64,000 nucleotides of DNA, taken from Annulohypoxylon bovei var. microspora (Eukaryota > Ascomycota > Sordariomycetes > Xylariales > Hypoxylaceae). Below are positions 10,934 to 21,916 of the stretch, piece by piece (position 1 is the stretch's first letter; each line of letters begins with the position of its first letter). The stretch is from NCBI GenBank assembly GCA_022836615.1, contig MU405213.1:372001-436000 (forward strand). Direction: 5' to 3'. The position numbers and the translations under genes were made by a program. The notes beneath the pieces were generated by a model. The model did no database searches, was not told the DNA's origin, and saw only the letters and a list, made by a program, of their open reading frames with translations.

Positions 10934-12764
10934 ATGTCCACCCTCAAGGACTCAATCAATGGCGTAGCCTCTTCTGTTGCTGTCATAATACCTTCAAAAC
11001 CGACCCCCTTAAAGGTGACTTACCTAGACTTAGTAGCCGAATGCTCCTCTTTCCAGCGCAAGCTCGCTGCCATCGGTATCACTCACCGCTCTCCCGTCTC
11101 CATCGCGACAGTAAACTCGTACGAATTTATCGTCTCGTTCCTAGCTACCTCGTGGCAGCGCGGTATTGCGGCACCTCTGAACCCGGCTTATAAACAGGAG
11201 GAGTTCGAGTTTTACATTGAAGACATTAAATCTGCCATTGTGCTTGTGCCGAAAGGAGCCTATCAAGCTAATGCGGCGTCTGTCAAGGCGGCGCGGAAGT
11301 TCAAGGCTGCGATTGCCGAGTGCTACTGGGACAATGTGAGAAAAGAGGTGATTTTGGATGTTAAGGATCTCGGGCAGCTGAAGGGGCGGGCCAAGGAGAA
11401 CATACTCCAGCCACAGCCAGATGATGTCGCGTTGGTCTTGCACACGAGGTAAGTGCTGGCGTTTAATGGCTGAGAACCCAGCTCCATAGGTATGCGGTCT
11501 AACTTACATCGATACAGTGGCACGACGTCAAGGCCTAAAGTTGTATGTTGTAGACAGTCCGGCGCATTATCCGTAGCTGTATTCTAACTCGCTGTCTAGG
11601 TTCCGTTGACACATCGCAACTTGACAAGGACGATGAGTAAGTCACCAAGTAACCGGCTCGGGATTTAGCACGAATCCCCAGTAGTCGCCGGCTCCTATGT
11701 TATGTGCTATAATATTGATCGTTAATGCAGGAAATATCCAATCCACATATCAGCTCACCGCGCAAGACCGTACGATGTTGGTTATGCCGCTTTTCCACGT
11801 CCACGGTCTTCTCTGTGCTCTCCTGGCTCCTCTGTACTCCGGCGGCTCCATGATCGTGCCGATTAAATTCTCGGCTTCGGATTTCTGGCAGGACTTTTTG
11901 GCCTATGAGGCGAACTGGTACACCGCCGTACCGACTATACATCAAATCCTCCTGAGGAACCCAACTCCAAGCCCCTTGCCAAAGATTCGGTTCATCCGCT
12001 CCTGCTCCTCGCCCCTGTCCCCGACGGTGTTCCATCAGCTAGAAGAGAAGTTCAAGGCCCCCGTACTGGAAGCATATGCTATGACCGAAGCCGCACATCA
12101 AATGACATCCAACCCCTTGCCCCCGGCAAAGAGAAAGCCTGGCACAGTTGGTCTAGGCCAAGGCGTAGAAGTCAAAATTCTTAACGATGCTGGCGATGAG
12201 GTACCACAGGGTAGTGAGGGCGAGATCTGCATCCTGGGCGAGAACGTGACCAAGGGGTATCTCAACAACCCAACCGCCAATGCGTCTGCGTTCGCCAAGA
12301 ACGGGTTTTTCCGCACGGGCGATCAGGGCAAGAAGGACGAGGATGGCTATATTACCATCACGGGTCGTATCAAGGAGCTCATCAACAAAGGCGGAGAAAA
12401 GATCAGCCCGATTGAGCTAGATAACGTGCTGACGAGACATGCGTCTGTCTCGGAGGCCGTAAGCTTTGCCATTCCCGACGACCTCTATGGCCAAGACATC
12501 GGTGTTGCCATCGTGCTAAAGAGCGGGGCCAAGTTAGAACAGGAAGAATTGAAGGCGTGGGTTAATGAGAAGTTGGCCAAGTTCAAGGTGCCCAAGAAGG
12601 TGAGTTCCAGCTATCTTAGTTTCTTCGCAGAAAAGGATAGAAGCTAACTGTGATAACAGGTTTACTTCACCGAGGTTATGCCCAAGACCGCAACAGGAAA
12701 GATCCAGAGGCGCATTGTGGCGGAAACCATGCAAAAGCAGGAATCATCCAAAGCGAAGCTATAG
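10934..12764 (+). CDS. Peroxisomal AMP-binding acyl/oxalyl-CoA synthetase, Pcs60-like
   Basis: Five exons (10934-11448, 11518-11542, 11600-11636, 11731-12599, 12660-12764) give 516 aa with all phases consistent. Two internal exons are only 25 and 37 nt, and together they encode the AMP-binding P-loop region, SGTTSRPKVVPLTH (about 172-185). Other adenylate-forming signatures are MPLFHVHGLL, EAYAMTEAAHQM, FFRTGDQGKKDEDGYI, GRIKELINKGGEKISP and the C-terminal PKTATGKIQRR with the catalytic Lys. The protein ends in SSKAKL, a PTS1-type tripeptide (AKL), so a peroxisomal location is likely. Yeast Pcs60/Fat2 is the closest named relative by layout and has been described as an oxalyl-CoA synthetase; the exact substrate here is not known. 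The reaction is carboxylate + ATP + CoA to acyl-CoA. Confidence 0.9.
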
Positions 12765-13412
12765 GGGCTATGATAAGTTATTGTATGATATACCTCTCCA
12801 TGGAGTATATACATATATATCTACCTAGGCACCTACAAATCTTACAGTAGGTATAGATAGCACCAGGTCATGCACAGGCTAGGTGTGCGGGTGAGGGGTG
12901 AGGGGTGTCGGGTGTAGATCCATGAATGTATTAGAATAGAGGACAAGACGAATGTGTAAAGTGGAATAAATTAAATTTTACTATTTTCAACACGAGATGC
13001 GAGTTAAGTGGAAGCACGAAGGCGCAATGTAAATGAATTCCAATAGAGATGAGATGGCGTCGTTATCATATTTCTGGGTATCTTGGCATCCTCCTGGAGC
13101 CTTCACATTATTTAGAAAATCATCAGCAGCGGGCCATTCCGAAACTTATACAACGCCACAATTGCCCGCCTTTCCCATCGATACAAGTGCCTTGAACGCC
13201 CATTTTCCTCAAGGTTCTTGGCTCGTACACAAAAAAGTCAAGCCCCCAAAAATTCCAAGAACCCCAAGACCACGCCAAGGTGTGTTTGTCGCAATACAAT
13301 TTACTTAGGTAGAACAACGCCGAGCTTGGCGCGGGTTTTTGGGTTGGTTTTTTTCTTCTTGCCCCTTTTCTTTAGGTATTTTTTTTTTTCATTTATCTTC
13401 TTTTCTCGCCTT
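12765..13412. other. Convergent intergenic region
   Basis: This is 3' flank of the CoA ligase gene and of the Ser-rich gene. It contains T-rich and C/T-rich runs (13341-13400). The open frame at 13033-13308 shows no family resemblance. Confidence 0.45.
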
Positions 13413-13928
13413 TCAGCCTGCGGCAGCGACGCTAGAGGCGAAGGCGCGGGTGAGGCCGCCGAGGTGGTGCTGCGTCGTTGCGCTGTCGTCTCTCTGCGTC
13501 ATCATCGTCATCATCATCGCGTCCTCTTCCTCGACGATCTCGTCATCGTCGTCCTCGTTCTCGTATAGCTTCCCCGGCGTCACCAGCCGCCGCGGGCCCT
13601 CGGCCTCGAGCGTCTGCGTGCTCTGGGCTACTGCTTGGTCTAGCGACGCGTACATGGTGATGGGGGCCCCGTCCACGTCTCGCGGCTGGTCGAACGCGAC
13701 TAAGGCGGCCTCGTCCTCGGATGCGATGCTCGAGATTGAGGACCGCCGGGATGCGCTGCTGGTTCGCGAGAAGATGGATTCGCAGTCGCTGTCCTCGTAG
13801 CTAGACTCGTTTTGGGAGGGGGAGGTGGAAGCGGGGTAGCTCTGTTGGTGGTGGTGTTCAGCTGCCCACCTTCGCGACTCGCTTTGGAGGTAGGTGGATA
13901 GCATTGTGGGTGCTATGGGCCGTAGCAT
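13413..13928 (-). CDS. Ser-rich/acidic hypothetical protein, 171 aa
   Basis: This is a single-exon frame with an ATG start and coding-like composition; I do not recognise a family. It begins MLRPIAPTMLSTYLQSESRRW, then has a Ser/Arg-rich stretch (about 44-68, with phosphosite-like RRSSISS), a conserved-looking block ALVAFDQPRDVDGAPITMYASLDQ (about residues 74-97, quoted in two parts: ALVAFDQPRDV and DGAPITMYASLDQ), an acidic run ENEDDDDEIVEEED and an unusual methionine cluster (MMMTMM). No membrane segment or signal peptide is visible. The sequence is probably disordered and regulatory. An extra 3' exon could exist but is not needed. It could also be a spurious GC-rich frame, though the mixed composition argues for a real gene. 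Confidence 0.55.
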   Translation of the reverse strand: MLRPIAPTMLSTYLQSESRRWAAEHHHQQSYPASTSPSQNESSYEDSDCESIFSRTSSASRRSSISSIASEDEAALVAFDQPRDVDGAPITMYASLDQAVAQSTQTLEAEGPRRLVTPGKLYENEDDDDEIVEEEDAMMMTMMTQRDDSATTQHHLGGLTRAFASSVAAAG

Positions 13929-15263
13929 GTGAGTTTGTGACGTAAAAGTATAGCAGCTTTCGAATTGTCTTTGAAATGGTGAGTGTAGAGTATATCCGAT
14001 GTGTTTAGGTATGGATATATGTAAGTGTATATGAAGTAGGTAGCTTATGTAGGTATGTAGTCGGCTACTAGTAAAAGAACATCCAATCTATGTCTTTGTG
14101 TGTTATGGGAATGTGTCTCTCTTTGGGGATCAGAGGGAAACAGGTCACGTTTAAAAGCCACAAACAAAATAACTCATTCTCGCGCCGAGGCTTCCACCAA
14201 GCCTTATTAATGAATAGTCATGATACACCTGGCTTGGAGAATTTGGGGGATGCACCTGGTCACAGCTAGTCGTCTAGACCGCCGAAGCTCGGCAACATCA
14301 CATTTTCAGCGCTGTCAGGGTCCAAGGTGGCTATGGGATCGGGCGATGACGACAGAGGTGCAACACAAACGCCGATGATAGCCCTGCCGTCCTCCCTCTC
14401 TGACACTCCCGTGACATATATAGGTACATCTCAATAGTCTTGGCATGAGAACCGTCATGAAATAAAACCAGATGCCCAGACTAATAGTAACTGCCAATCC
14501 ACAATAGCCACCCAACCGGAACCGTGGATAATAGGCAATATCTAACTACATGCGTACACGCGTATAGTCATAAAAATAAAAATAAAAATGAGGCAACTTC
14601 GCCAGAATTCGGACGATACTAACTTATTGTCTCCGAGCTAAGAGCGAGACGATGGGACACGGCGGAAGATGACCGGAAAGCCAAGGCATTGATAAAAGGA
14701 ACGTCGAAAAGCGTGACATGTGAGAGAATGGGGAAAGTACACACGACATGCAAGGAGCAGGGAGGCTCTTATCGTCACAATTAAGAATCCTTCGGAGTCT
14801 CTTAATTGGTGTTGATGATGATGATGGAATTGGGGGAAGAGGCTGCATTGTAACAATTCAATGTCGTGTCGTAAAATGCAATTGATTGCATTATTGGCTG
14901 CATAATAGACAAATGCGGACCGGCGGGGGAATTGGAGAGAGGGGCGTAAGTTATACTAACTATATGCATTGTTATGCATTTTCTGTATTACATAGGACTA
15001 TCTAGTACCTTTTGTGTACACATAGTTTCAATATCCTCGATAATGTAGGACATAAGAAGCCGTTTCTATATACGGATACATCTAAGTACATACATCATAC
15101 GCCCTTCAACGTTTTACTCCACACGTACGCCTTTCTAATTGCCATAGATCGATCGTACCTCGGGGTCAAAAGCACCGGCAAATATCAAAGCACGACATTA
15201 GTCTGATCGAAGACATACATATATGTCTCCGATCAGCCTGTTGAACATCTCGAGTAATTTTCC
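13929..15263. other. Intergenic region
   Basis: No coding frame is convincing. The region contains a short AAAAATA-type A-rich run near 14572-14589 and several ORFs that look random (14315-14515, 14624-14856). It includes the promoter of the YCII gene at its right end and of the Ser-rich gene at its left. Confidence 0.45.
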
Positions 15264-16016
15264 ATGGCTTCTTGCTTCAAAGTAGTTCGCCGAATCTTCC
15301 AACCAGTATCTGCCAGAGTCCAGCCCAGCACTATTAGATTTACTCGAACTCCCTTCAAGACACAAATGGCGACCATCACGACCCCGCCTCCCGGCAAGTT
15401 TGAGTGGCTCGTTGTCGTCCCCGATAAGCCCGGTACTCAGCAGAAGAGGATTGAAGTGCGCGAGTGAGTCGGGCGAATAAACCGCAACATTAACATCCCG
15501 CTAGCATTTTAGAACTTGAGTCTTGGCTTACACGTTACCCCCCATCGACCAGTCAGCACTTCGCGGGCTTAAAGCCGTATGTCGAGTCTCAGCAGTTTAA
15601 GACAGGAGGTATGACCACCTAATCCTCCTCCTCCTCCTCCTCGAATTCTCCTTTCATCCGGAGTGGGTATCGAGGTACTTAGCTTAAGTGTTTTTTTTAT
15701 ATGAAGGTGCCGTCCTGAAAGATAAACCCTCAAGCGATGACCCCTCTACCTGGGATTGGTATGGCAGCACAATAGTAGTTGTTGCCGAATCCAAGGAAGA
15801 AGTCAAGGCTATGCTCGAGAAAGATATTTATACCAAGTCTGGAGTATGGGATACTGAAAATGTAAATCGCCTTCCAATTATTAACACTGCAAAAATCACT
15901 AATAGTAAATCCTAGGCCCTTATCTTAGCGGTAAGCATCGGCGTTATAATGGATTCACCATGGCTCTACTAATCGAACCATCTCTCTAGGCCAAGTTTGC
16001 GTTTAGATACCCCTAA
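15264..16016 (+). CDS. YCII-related domain protein, probably mitochondrial, with a 15-nt micro-exon
   Basis: Five exons (15264-15463, 15553-15608, 15707-15861, 15916-15930, 15990-16016) give 150 aa. The first 35 residues (MASCFKVVRRIFQPVSARV...) are basic, Ser-rich and free of acids, like a mitochondrial presequence; an internal MATITTPPPGKFEW would be the cytosolic start. The YCII fold (PF03795 type) is read from KFEWLVVVPDKPG, DQHFAGLKPYVES, STIVVVAESKEEVKAMLEKDIY and SGVWD. Exon 4 is only 15 nt (ALILA), between a CCTAG acceptor and a GTAAGC donor, and is followed by a 27-nt last exon (AKFAFRYP). Both flanking introns carry CTAAT branch points. Reading through instead would give a stop after an unrelated 18-residue tail, so the micro-exon model is preferred. 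The enzymatic role of fungal YCII proteins is unknown. Confidence 0.82.
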
Positions 16017-16332
16017 CCGCCCTAATAAGCTCAGATGGAACGATCCATGCATCTTACGAATAATTAAACTAGATGTGCTCTATATCGAGTAAACACTGAT
16101 GTATTTAGTTCATATAAATTAATTACACATAGTTAATGCTCACGGATACTCCTATCACTCCCCTACCGCATTTTAGATGCGCCCCGTCCGCAGTAGAAGA
16201 TACAACATTGGTGCTCCCCTTAAGAACTAGACTCTGAATCATACACCCCCAATTCCCTTCACAAACCAGTCCAGTTAAGATAAATCAACTTCGCGATGAA
16301 CTTGTAAACTCCATAATACGATAAACCAATGT
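16017..16332. other. Short convergent intergenic region
   Basis: This is the 3' flank of the YCII and DUF2408 genes. Nothing else is seen. Confidence 0.5.
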
Positions 16333-17953
16333 CTATGACTCTGACCTTATTTGTGGCTCCGGCTCCGGCGTCAGCGTGTCCGTTGCTGCTTCCGCAGCTA
16401 CCCGAAGTTCGTAGTTTAGATCAAAGCATTCCGCCAATAATTCGGCTACACTGCCTTGTCCTTCAGGAATATCATCCCCAACCATGAATTTACCGTCGAC
16501 TCGCATGTTATCGATCGAATGCAGCTTCATACTGTAAGGATAAAGCTCTCTCACCGAGGTTACTCCACCACTATTCTTCACCTCGACGAGACAGCGTTTA
16601 AGGGTTTGGAGTTGGTTGTATATCGGCAGGAGAGCCTCGGAGACGGGCTCCGACGATATCATAAGATGATAGATGTAACCATAACTTCTTCTAATTAGAT
16701 ATAGAAGAGTCTGAGATAATGTTAGCAAGTGATTGTGTAGTATGTCTATACTTGCACAAGATGAGAACGTACCCGTTGAACATATAATTCGGCTGGTTGT
16801 CCTTGGTCATCCACCCAGTTGCCGTCAACCCTGCTTTCGTCAATCCTGTCGAGTTGCCGTTGGTAATCGTATAAGTCAGTTTCTCGCAATGACCATGCTT
16901 GGGTCAATGATAACTTGTCGAGTTCATTCCTAATGCTAACGAGCACATCATAGGTTGACTTCCACTTCTCCGGAAATTGGCCGTTTCTACAGACATAACA
17001 TTAGTGGATAGGCCCGAGAAACCAAATTTGTGCGACGCACCTTTCGAGGACGATCTTCGTGTACTCCAAGCATCTATCCAGAAGGCTTGAAATGTGTTCA
17101 CTGCCCTTCAGAACATTGCCATCAGCATCAACGAATTGCCCACCTTTCCGCTTCTCCCCGATCTCTTTCAGTTCCGTCTCGCGCTTATGTATCTCCGATG
17201 GTGTGAACTGAGGTCGTCAGTAATGAAAGGATATCATGTGAAAAGGACGAATGAATTATATATACCTTAGACTTAGTATTGATCACGGCCATCTGTCTTA
17301 GTATCGAGACAAGCTTGTCCCCTGTAGGCCACAGCGGCTCGGCAATATCATCGATTTTCTTCTGCAGAATTGATAAGGATGCCCGACATCGCTCTATTCG
17401 CTGCGCAATCAAGGTTTCGAGAAACGGAGATGGCTTCGTGCTGGCAGAATTATGTACGATTTCCGATAGATGCTCGAGCGTCTGGGACATGCTCTCGAGG
17501 TCTTGGACACAGAAGAGGTTGGCTTCGGCCAAATGATCTAGGAGTCGTCTGATAGTCGACGTCAGCGCATATGCGGCGGGAGCTTCATTGTTTCGGCCAA
17601 TTGTCATGAAGAACAGTGACAGTAGCTGAAAACAGCTATCTACGACTCTGTCCACTAATGTGCAAGTCAGTCATTAATAGCTCGCGACAATAAGCAACCA
17701 AACGGCCGACGATGGTTTAATATTGCGATGTCACAGTACCTCGATTCTCCTCAGCTGACTTTCCACCTCTAGATTCATTTAGGATTCTGACTTGCTCGAT
17801 AGTCTGGTCGTATAAAACCATGACATCTTGAGTTCGGACGTAGGTGGTCCGATCGAGTTTACGTAGCTGTAATTGATCGCGGATAGCTATTAATTTCTCG
17901 AGGACATCTCTCTCCCCCTCATTCTTCGGGGCAGGCATTTTTGGCGTCTCCAT
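16333..17953 (-). CDS. DUF2408/UPF0662 family protein (Cub1/YPL260W-like)
   Basis: Five exons (17953-17740, 17654-17266, 17207-17041, 16986-16773, 16710-16333) give 453 aa with consistent phases. The start is the ATG at 17953 (METPKMPAPKNEGERD). The upstream GTG in the same frame was not used, and an extra 5' exon is possible. The protein is helical, with repeated coiled-coil-like blocks. Two related segments look like an internal duplication: DRIDESRVDGNWVDDQG (mid-protein) and HSIDNMRVDGKFMVGDD (near the C-terminus). The block FTPSEIHKRETELKEIGEKR is also conserved-looking. From memory of the family, this architecture matches the fungal UPF0662 proteins, including yeast Cub1, which has been linked genetically to ubiquitin/proteasome function. 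No catalytic motif is visible, so a scaffold role is possible. Confidence 0.78.
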
Positions 17954-18815
17954 ATTGTGGCCTCGAGGTAATTTTCTAGCCGTAAGCTCGAGATAGCTTC
18001 TCACAGGCTGTGAGTATTTCCTTGTTAAAGAAGAAAAGGTGAAAGAAAGAGATATAGAGGATCACTCCTCTCTTGCTTCCTCCTTTGTTCAATGGTATGT
18101 ATGTGGTTGATAAGTACTCTCGATCACTTATAAATGATGTCCATCAAACTAAAATTTTGTATAATGGTAGAATGTGAGAAACACATGTGTAATCCTGGAA
18201 ATGCAGGAGATGCCTAAGGTCCAATGACGTTTCGTTCTTGCACGAAATCAAAATATACCAGCGCAGGGGAGTTGTCAGCTAGAGAGATTTTAAAACATGT
18301 ATGGGAGCACATGCAAAAATCAACGGTCTTCAGAATGTATCTGATTGGTATGTCCTGCCTCAAGTATGTACGTAGCAAGAACAGGATTGCTACGGTACTT
18401 CCGGAAAGGAAGAAATGGCGACGAGATCGGGCAAGTTACACACACATAGGCAAAGTGGGTCGAAAGGCTAAAGCGGGCAGGTGGGGTCGTGTGTTCATCG
18501 TTCATCATACAGTACTAAGCCAGGGAAACTGCAAGTGTTTTCTCGGGTGATCTTGCGGGGCAAAAGATCTAAGCTCTGATTGGTTGCAAATATTCAACCA
18601 ATCAATATCGTTCCCGAATCCTAAGCACGGAACCTTTATTTTCCTTCCGGGTGCTAGCCCTACCTTCATCCCACCAAAAATTTCGCAGTCAATTGAAAGT
18701 GACTTTAGTAATAATCCACGCGCGCAAATCCAACATCAACTTTCATTTTCGAGGTGTCCTTCAGATCAACTCAACACACCCACACCACACCTACACTTAA
18801 GACAAATCTACGAAA
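17954..18815. promoter_or_regulatory. Divergent promoter region, DUF2408 gene / ribosomal P1 gene
   Basis: This 862-bp spacer lies between divergent starts. It contains the inverted CCAAT pair at 18577-18604 and a C/T-rich leader before the P1 start. The frames seen inside it (18224-18550) look random. Confidence 0.5.
18577..18604. promoter_or_regulatory. Inverted CCAAT-box pair upstream of the P1 gene
   Basis: TGATTGGTTG (18577-18586) and CAACCAATCA (18595-18604) form a perfect 10-bp inverted repeat with an 8-bp AT-rich spacer, so each strand carries a CCAAT core. The site lies 212 bp upstream of the ribosomal P1 start. CCAAT boxes are bound by the fungal Hap/CBC complex. The symmetrical arrangement is seen directly; binding is inferred. 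Confidence 0.55.
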
Positions 18816-19383
18816 ATGTCTACTGCCGAACTCGCCTCGTCGTACGCGGCGCTCATCCTCGCCGATGATGGTGTTGAGATCACTGTAAGCCGGCAGCCTA
18901 TATACCCCTCCAATATTTCCGTACAACTTCGACTTCGAGAGACAAGATGCATATTACTGCGCAGAGATGCTAATTTTGGATCCAAACTTATAGGCCGACA
19001 AGCTCCAAACCATTCTGAAGGCTGCCAAGATCGCCGATGTCGAGCCCATCTGGACGCAACTCATCGCCAAGGTACGACAAATGCCGAATATGGGAGGATG
19101 AGATCTTGTTCGCTGATACATATGTAGGCTCTCGAGGGTAAGGATGTGAAGGACTTGCTATCGAACGTCGGCTCTGGCGGCGGTGCTGCCGCTGCTGGCC
19201 CGGGTGCGGCCGCCGGTGGTGCTGGTGGTGCTGCTGCTGAGGAGGCCAAGGAGGAAGAGAAGGAAGAAGGTACGTTTAATATCTGCACACAAGCACAACC
19301 TCATCCATCGCGCTACCTTGCTAACATCCCGCCTAGAGAAGGAAGAGTCAGACGAGGACATGGGCTTCGGTCTTTTCGACTAA
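18816..19383 (+). CDS. rpp1: 60S acidic ribosomal protein P1
   Basis: Four exons (18816-18884, 18994-19071, 19128-19269, 19337-19383) give 111 aa, the normal length for P1. The N-terminal helical domain reads MSTAELASSYAALILADDG. The middle exons encode ADKLQTILKAAKIADVEP and ALEGKDVKDLLSNVG. An Ala/Gly hinge (GGAAAAGPGAAAGGAGG) follows, then a Glu/Lys-rich run, and the last exon ends in the invariant ESDEDMGFGLFD tail that recruits elongation factors to the ribosomal stalk. The protein dimerises with P2 and binds uL10/P0. The gene is intron-rich for its size, like other fungal ribosomal protein genes. Confidence 0.97.
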
Positions 19384-19818
19384 ATATGTTCCGCGACAAC
19401 GAAAACTCACCTTCCTTTTGTACTTTCACTGCATGGTTCCGGGGTTCCATACACCATTGGTGTGGCGTGAAGGAGGCAATATCATGTTGCCATGGGCAAA
19501 GTTCACTCAGTCATAGGTTAATATGACGATGCGCTTTACAGATGAAGCCGTTTAAGACCAAATTTACGAGTCCATTACGCCGCAAAGTGTTCATTATGCA
19601 GCAAAAGCCGAAACGTGGCAGTAGCTTAGACCTAAGCTATGAGATCCTAGCATGATATTTCGTAGGATTTTATGCATCCCTAGTGAAGCGTGCTTGCCTC
19701 TCTCAACTAATCATTCGTTTCACGAACTTTCCTTTTTCGTCCTCCTAAGCCAAGCCCAAACGCCATCGTCATGCATTCATAGTAACTATGAAGTCAACTC
19801 GAGTACTGGGGAGCTAGT
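19384..19818. other. Convergent intergenic region
   Basis: This is the shared 3' flank of the P1 and UBX genes, with no coding signal. Confidence 0.5.
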
Positions 19819-20928
19819 TCATTCTACAATAAGAGCAGCGCTGGGAACCAGTCCAGCTTCTTTCAAGGTTTTACCAAGGTCGAGATTCCCTTCAAAAATC
19901 TTTCTGGGAAAGTTTTGGATGAATTTGGTAATGGTAAGTCCGTTCTCGGACTCCAGTAACTGTGCAACCTCGAAAAGGGTAGTCTCCGCTGGAAATGTCT
20001 TCATGACGTTGCCGCCAGAAGTTTGTAGTCGTAGGCGGGCCTCGTTATGAGTAGTAGTAGGACGGGCAGCAGCCGGAACAGGCGCTGGGACAGCAGCGGG
20101 GACAGGAACTGGTCTGCCCTCTCTCGCGGCTTTCGCCTGCTCTGCCTTGTGACGGCGCTCCTCCTTGTCAGCCTCGATCTTGGCCTTGATGCGTCTCTTA
20201 GCTTCGAGGTCGTCGAGCTTCTCTTGTCGTTTCTTGGCTGCCTCTTTCATTTGCTCCTTGCGTTGGGCTTCCTCTTTTAATTCGTGAGACTCCCTGGTTG
20301 CCTTTTGGCGGATTTTCTACACGAATGTTAGTTAATATGTCGTGACCTAGCTGATCATCTTAACCCGAACGTACCTCATTCCGCTTCTGCTCCTCCTTAT
20401 CTACTTCTGCCTGACCAGCTCTCTTGGCCTTGACGCGCTCCCGGAGCTCTTCAAGTCTCTTACTCTTCTGCTCTGCAGTGAGAGGGGCAATCTCATCAGT
20501 AGACTCGGCGAAATCGGTGTGGCCTCTGAAAATCCAAATAAGCTTGAGAACGACTCTATCCACCAATGAATGACGTTTATGCTTACGACTTATTGGCATG
20601 GAATTCAGCCTCGCCTTGAGTACGGAATTTCTTGTTACACTCATTACAGACGAGTGACATTGCGATTGTACCATCATCGACTTTTGCAACGTTGGCACCG
20701 GACTTCTCTTCCTCTATGAGCTCATCCAGAGGGGTGTCCTGAGTCTTTTCCAACCAGTCCATGGCATCGGGCACTATGACAATTCATCAGTTATCAACCA
20801 TGACCAGTAATAGCTACATATGTAGGTATTGTCAAGTGAAGGTACTTACACCCATCAGACCTCTTCACGGCCAGCTCGGCACGTGATTTGTCAAAACCCA
20901 TCTCTAGGAGTTGGTCGAGTACTGACAT
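19819..20928 (-). CDS. UBA - C2H2-like finger - UBX domain protein (Cdc48 adaptor candidate)
   Basis: Four exons (20928-20850, 20773-20587, 20525-20375, 20316-19819) give 304 aa. The UBA domain spans about 1-36 (MSVLDQLLEMGFDKSRAELA and DAMDWLE). A C2H2-type finger follows: C69-x2-C72, H85, H91 (VCNECNKKF...FHANKSGH), like the finger of the OTU1 deubiquitinases. Next comes a long charged coiled coil (about 97-205), an Ala/Pro/Val linker, and a C-terminal UBX domain (about 222-304) with RLRLQTSGGNVMKTFPAE. UBX domains bind the N-domain of Cdc48/p97 and UBA binds ubiquitin, so the role is probably as a substrate adaptor in ubiquitin-dependent degradation. The first intron splits a UBA codon (T|TG). 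Confidence 0.9.
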
Positions 20929-21916
20929 CTTGGGCAACTTAAATGTAGTTTGTAGGTCACCAGAAAGATTGGGCTTAAGTGAGGATGTGTTGTAAGTTGC
21001 TTGGTGGAAAATAATGGGTCGAAGATGGTTCCAAGTTATATCATTGACCTGCCTAACTTAATGTTTGTTTTATGTGTTCAGCATTCGTGTACAATTATAA
21101 GGTTTAAGTCTTATGTCGTTGGAAGCTGAAAGATCAAGAAGATGGAAGAATTCATGGAAGCTGCAGATAGGATAAGAGTTGACTTACGTTTGCTTTTAGT
21201 GGCACGTCATTCAACGTTGCCTCAAACGATGCATGTTGGGATGTACCTACTTTTCCAGAAGGTACCCCTCGTGGCCTAGCACATGCCCATTGAAGTCTCA
21301 GAGATACATGTACCTAGATACATAGGTAGCTATGTGGTTCGTGCGTTCTTTACATTTGATAGGCGCGTTCCCGCGGACGTGTGTACCACTGTAATTACTA
21401 ATTGACGCTAAACTAAGATTGTAATTCCCACTACATACCCCCTAAGTACATTCAATACCTGTAGGTCGGTTGTTAAGGTGCCTGGGTAGCTGGGTAACAT
21501 AGTCCAAACGTCTAAGTACTTCATACCTACAGCATTTTGCAGGTGAACCCAATGTCGTAACAACGAACAACACCACCGTCGCCTGTGCTTTTTTATTCCA
21601 TACTAGATTTCCATCTTCACATTCCCTGGTCGCCGTTTTTCCACCAAGCAACTTTTCTCATTCTTCTTAACGCTTAGGCTTTATATGCCATCCGATAATT
21701 ATTGAATCCACCTCCGCCGTTAATTCTCCTTTTTTTTATTCGATAATTTTATTTTCTTTCTACATACCCTCGTGTCCCAAAGCCGAGCTTGCGATCACAC
21801 CCCAAACTACCTCGGCGCCTTGGTAACTACTCTAGAAGTAGTATCTCACCACACGACACCGACTTACCAACTTCTTTTCATCTGAAGTGTACATACGTCG
21901 CATCTCTACCGTAAAC
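20929..21916. promoter_or_regulatory. Divergent promoter region, UBX gene / Scs2 gene
   Basis: This 988-bp spacer lies between divergently transcribed genes. Its right end (about 21725-21900) is pyrimidine-rich, as expected for the Scs2 leader. No gene was recognised. Confidence 0.45.
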
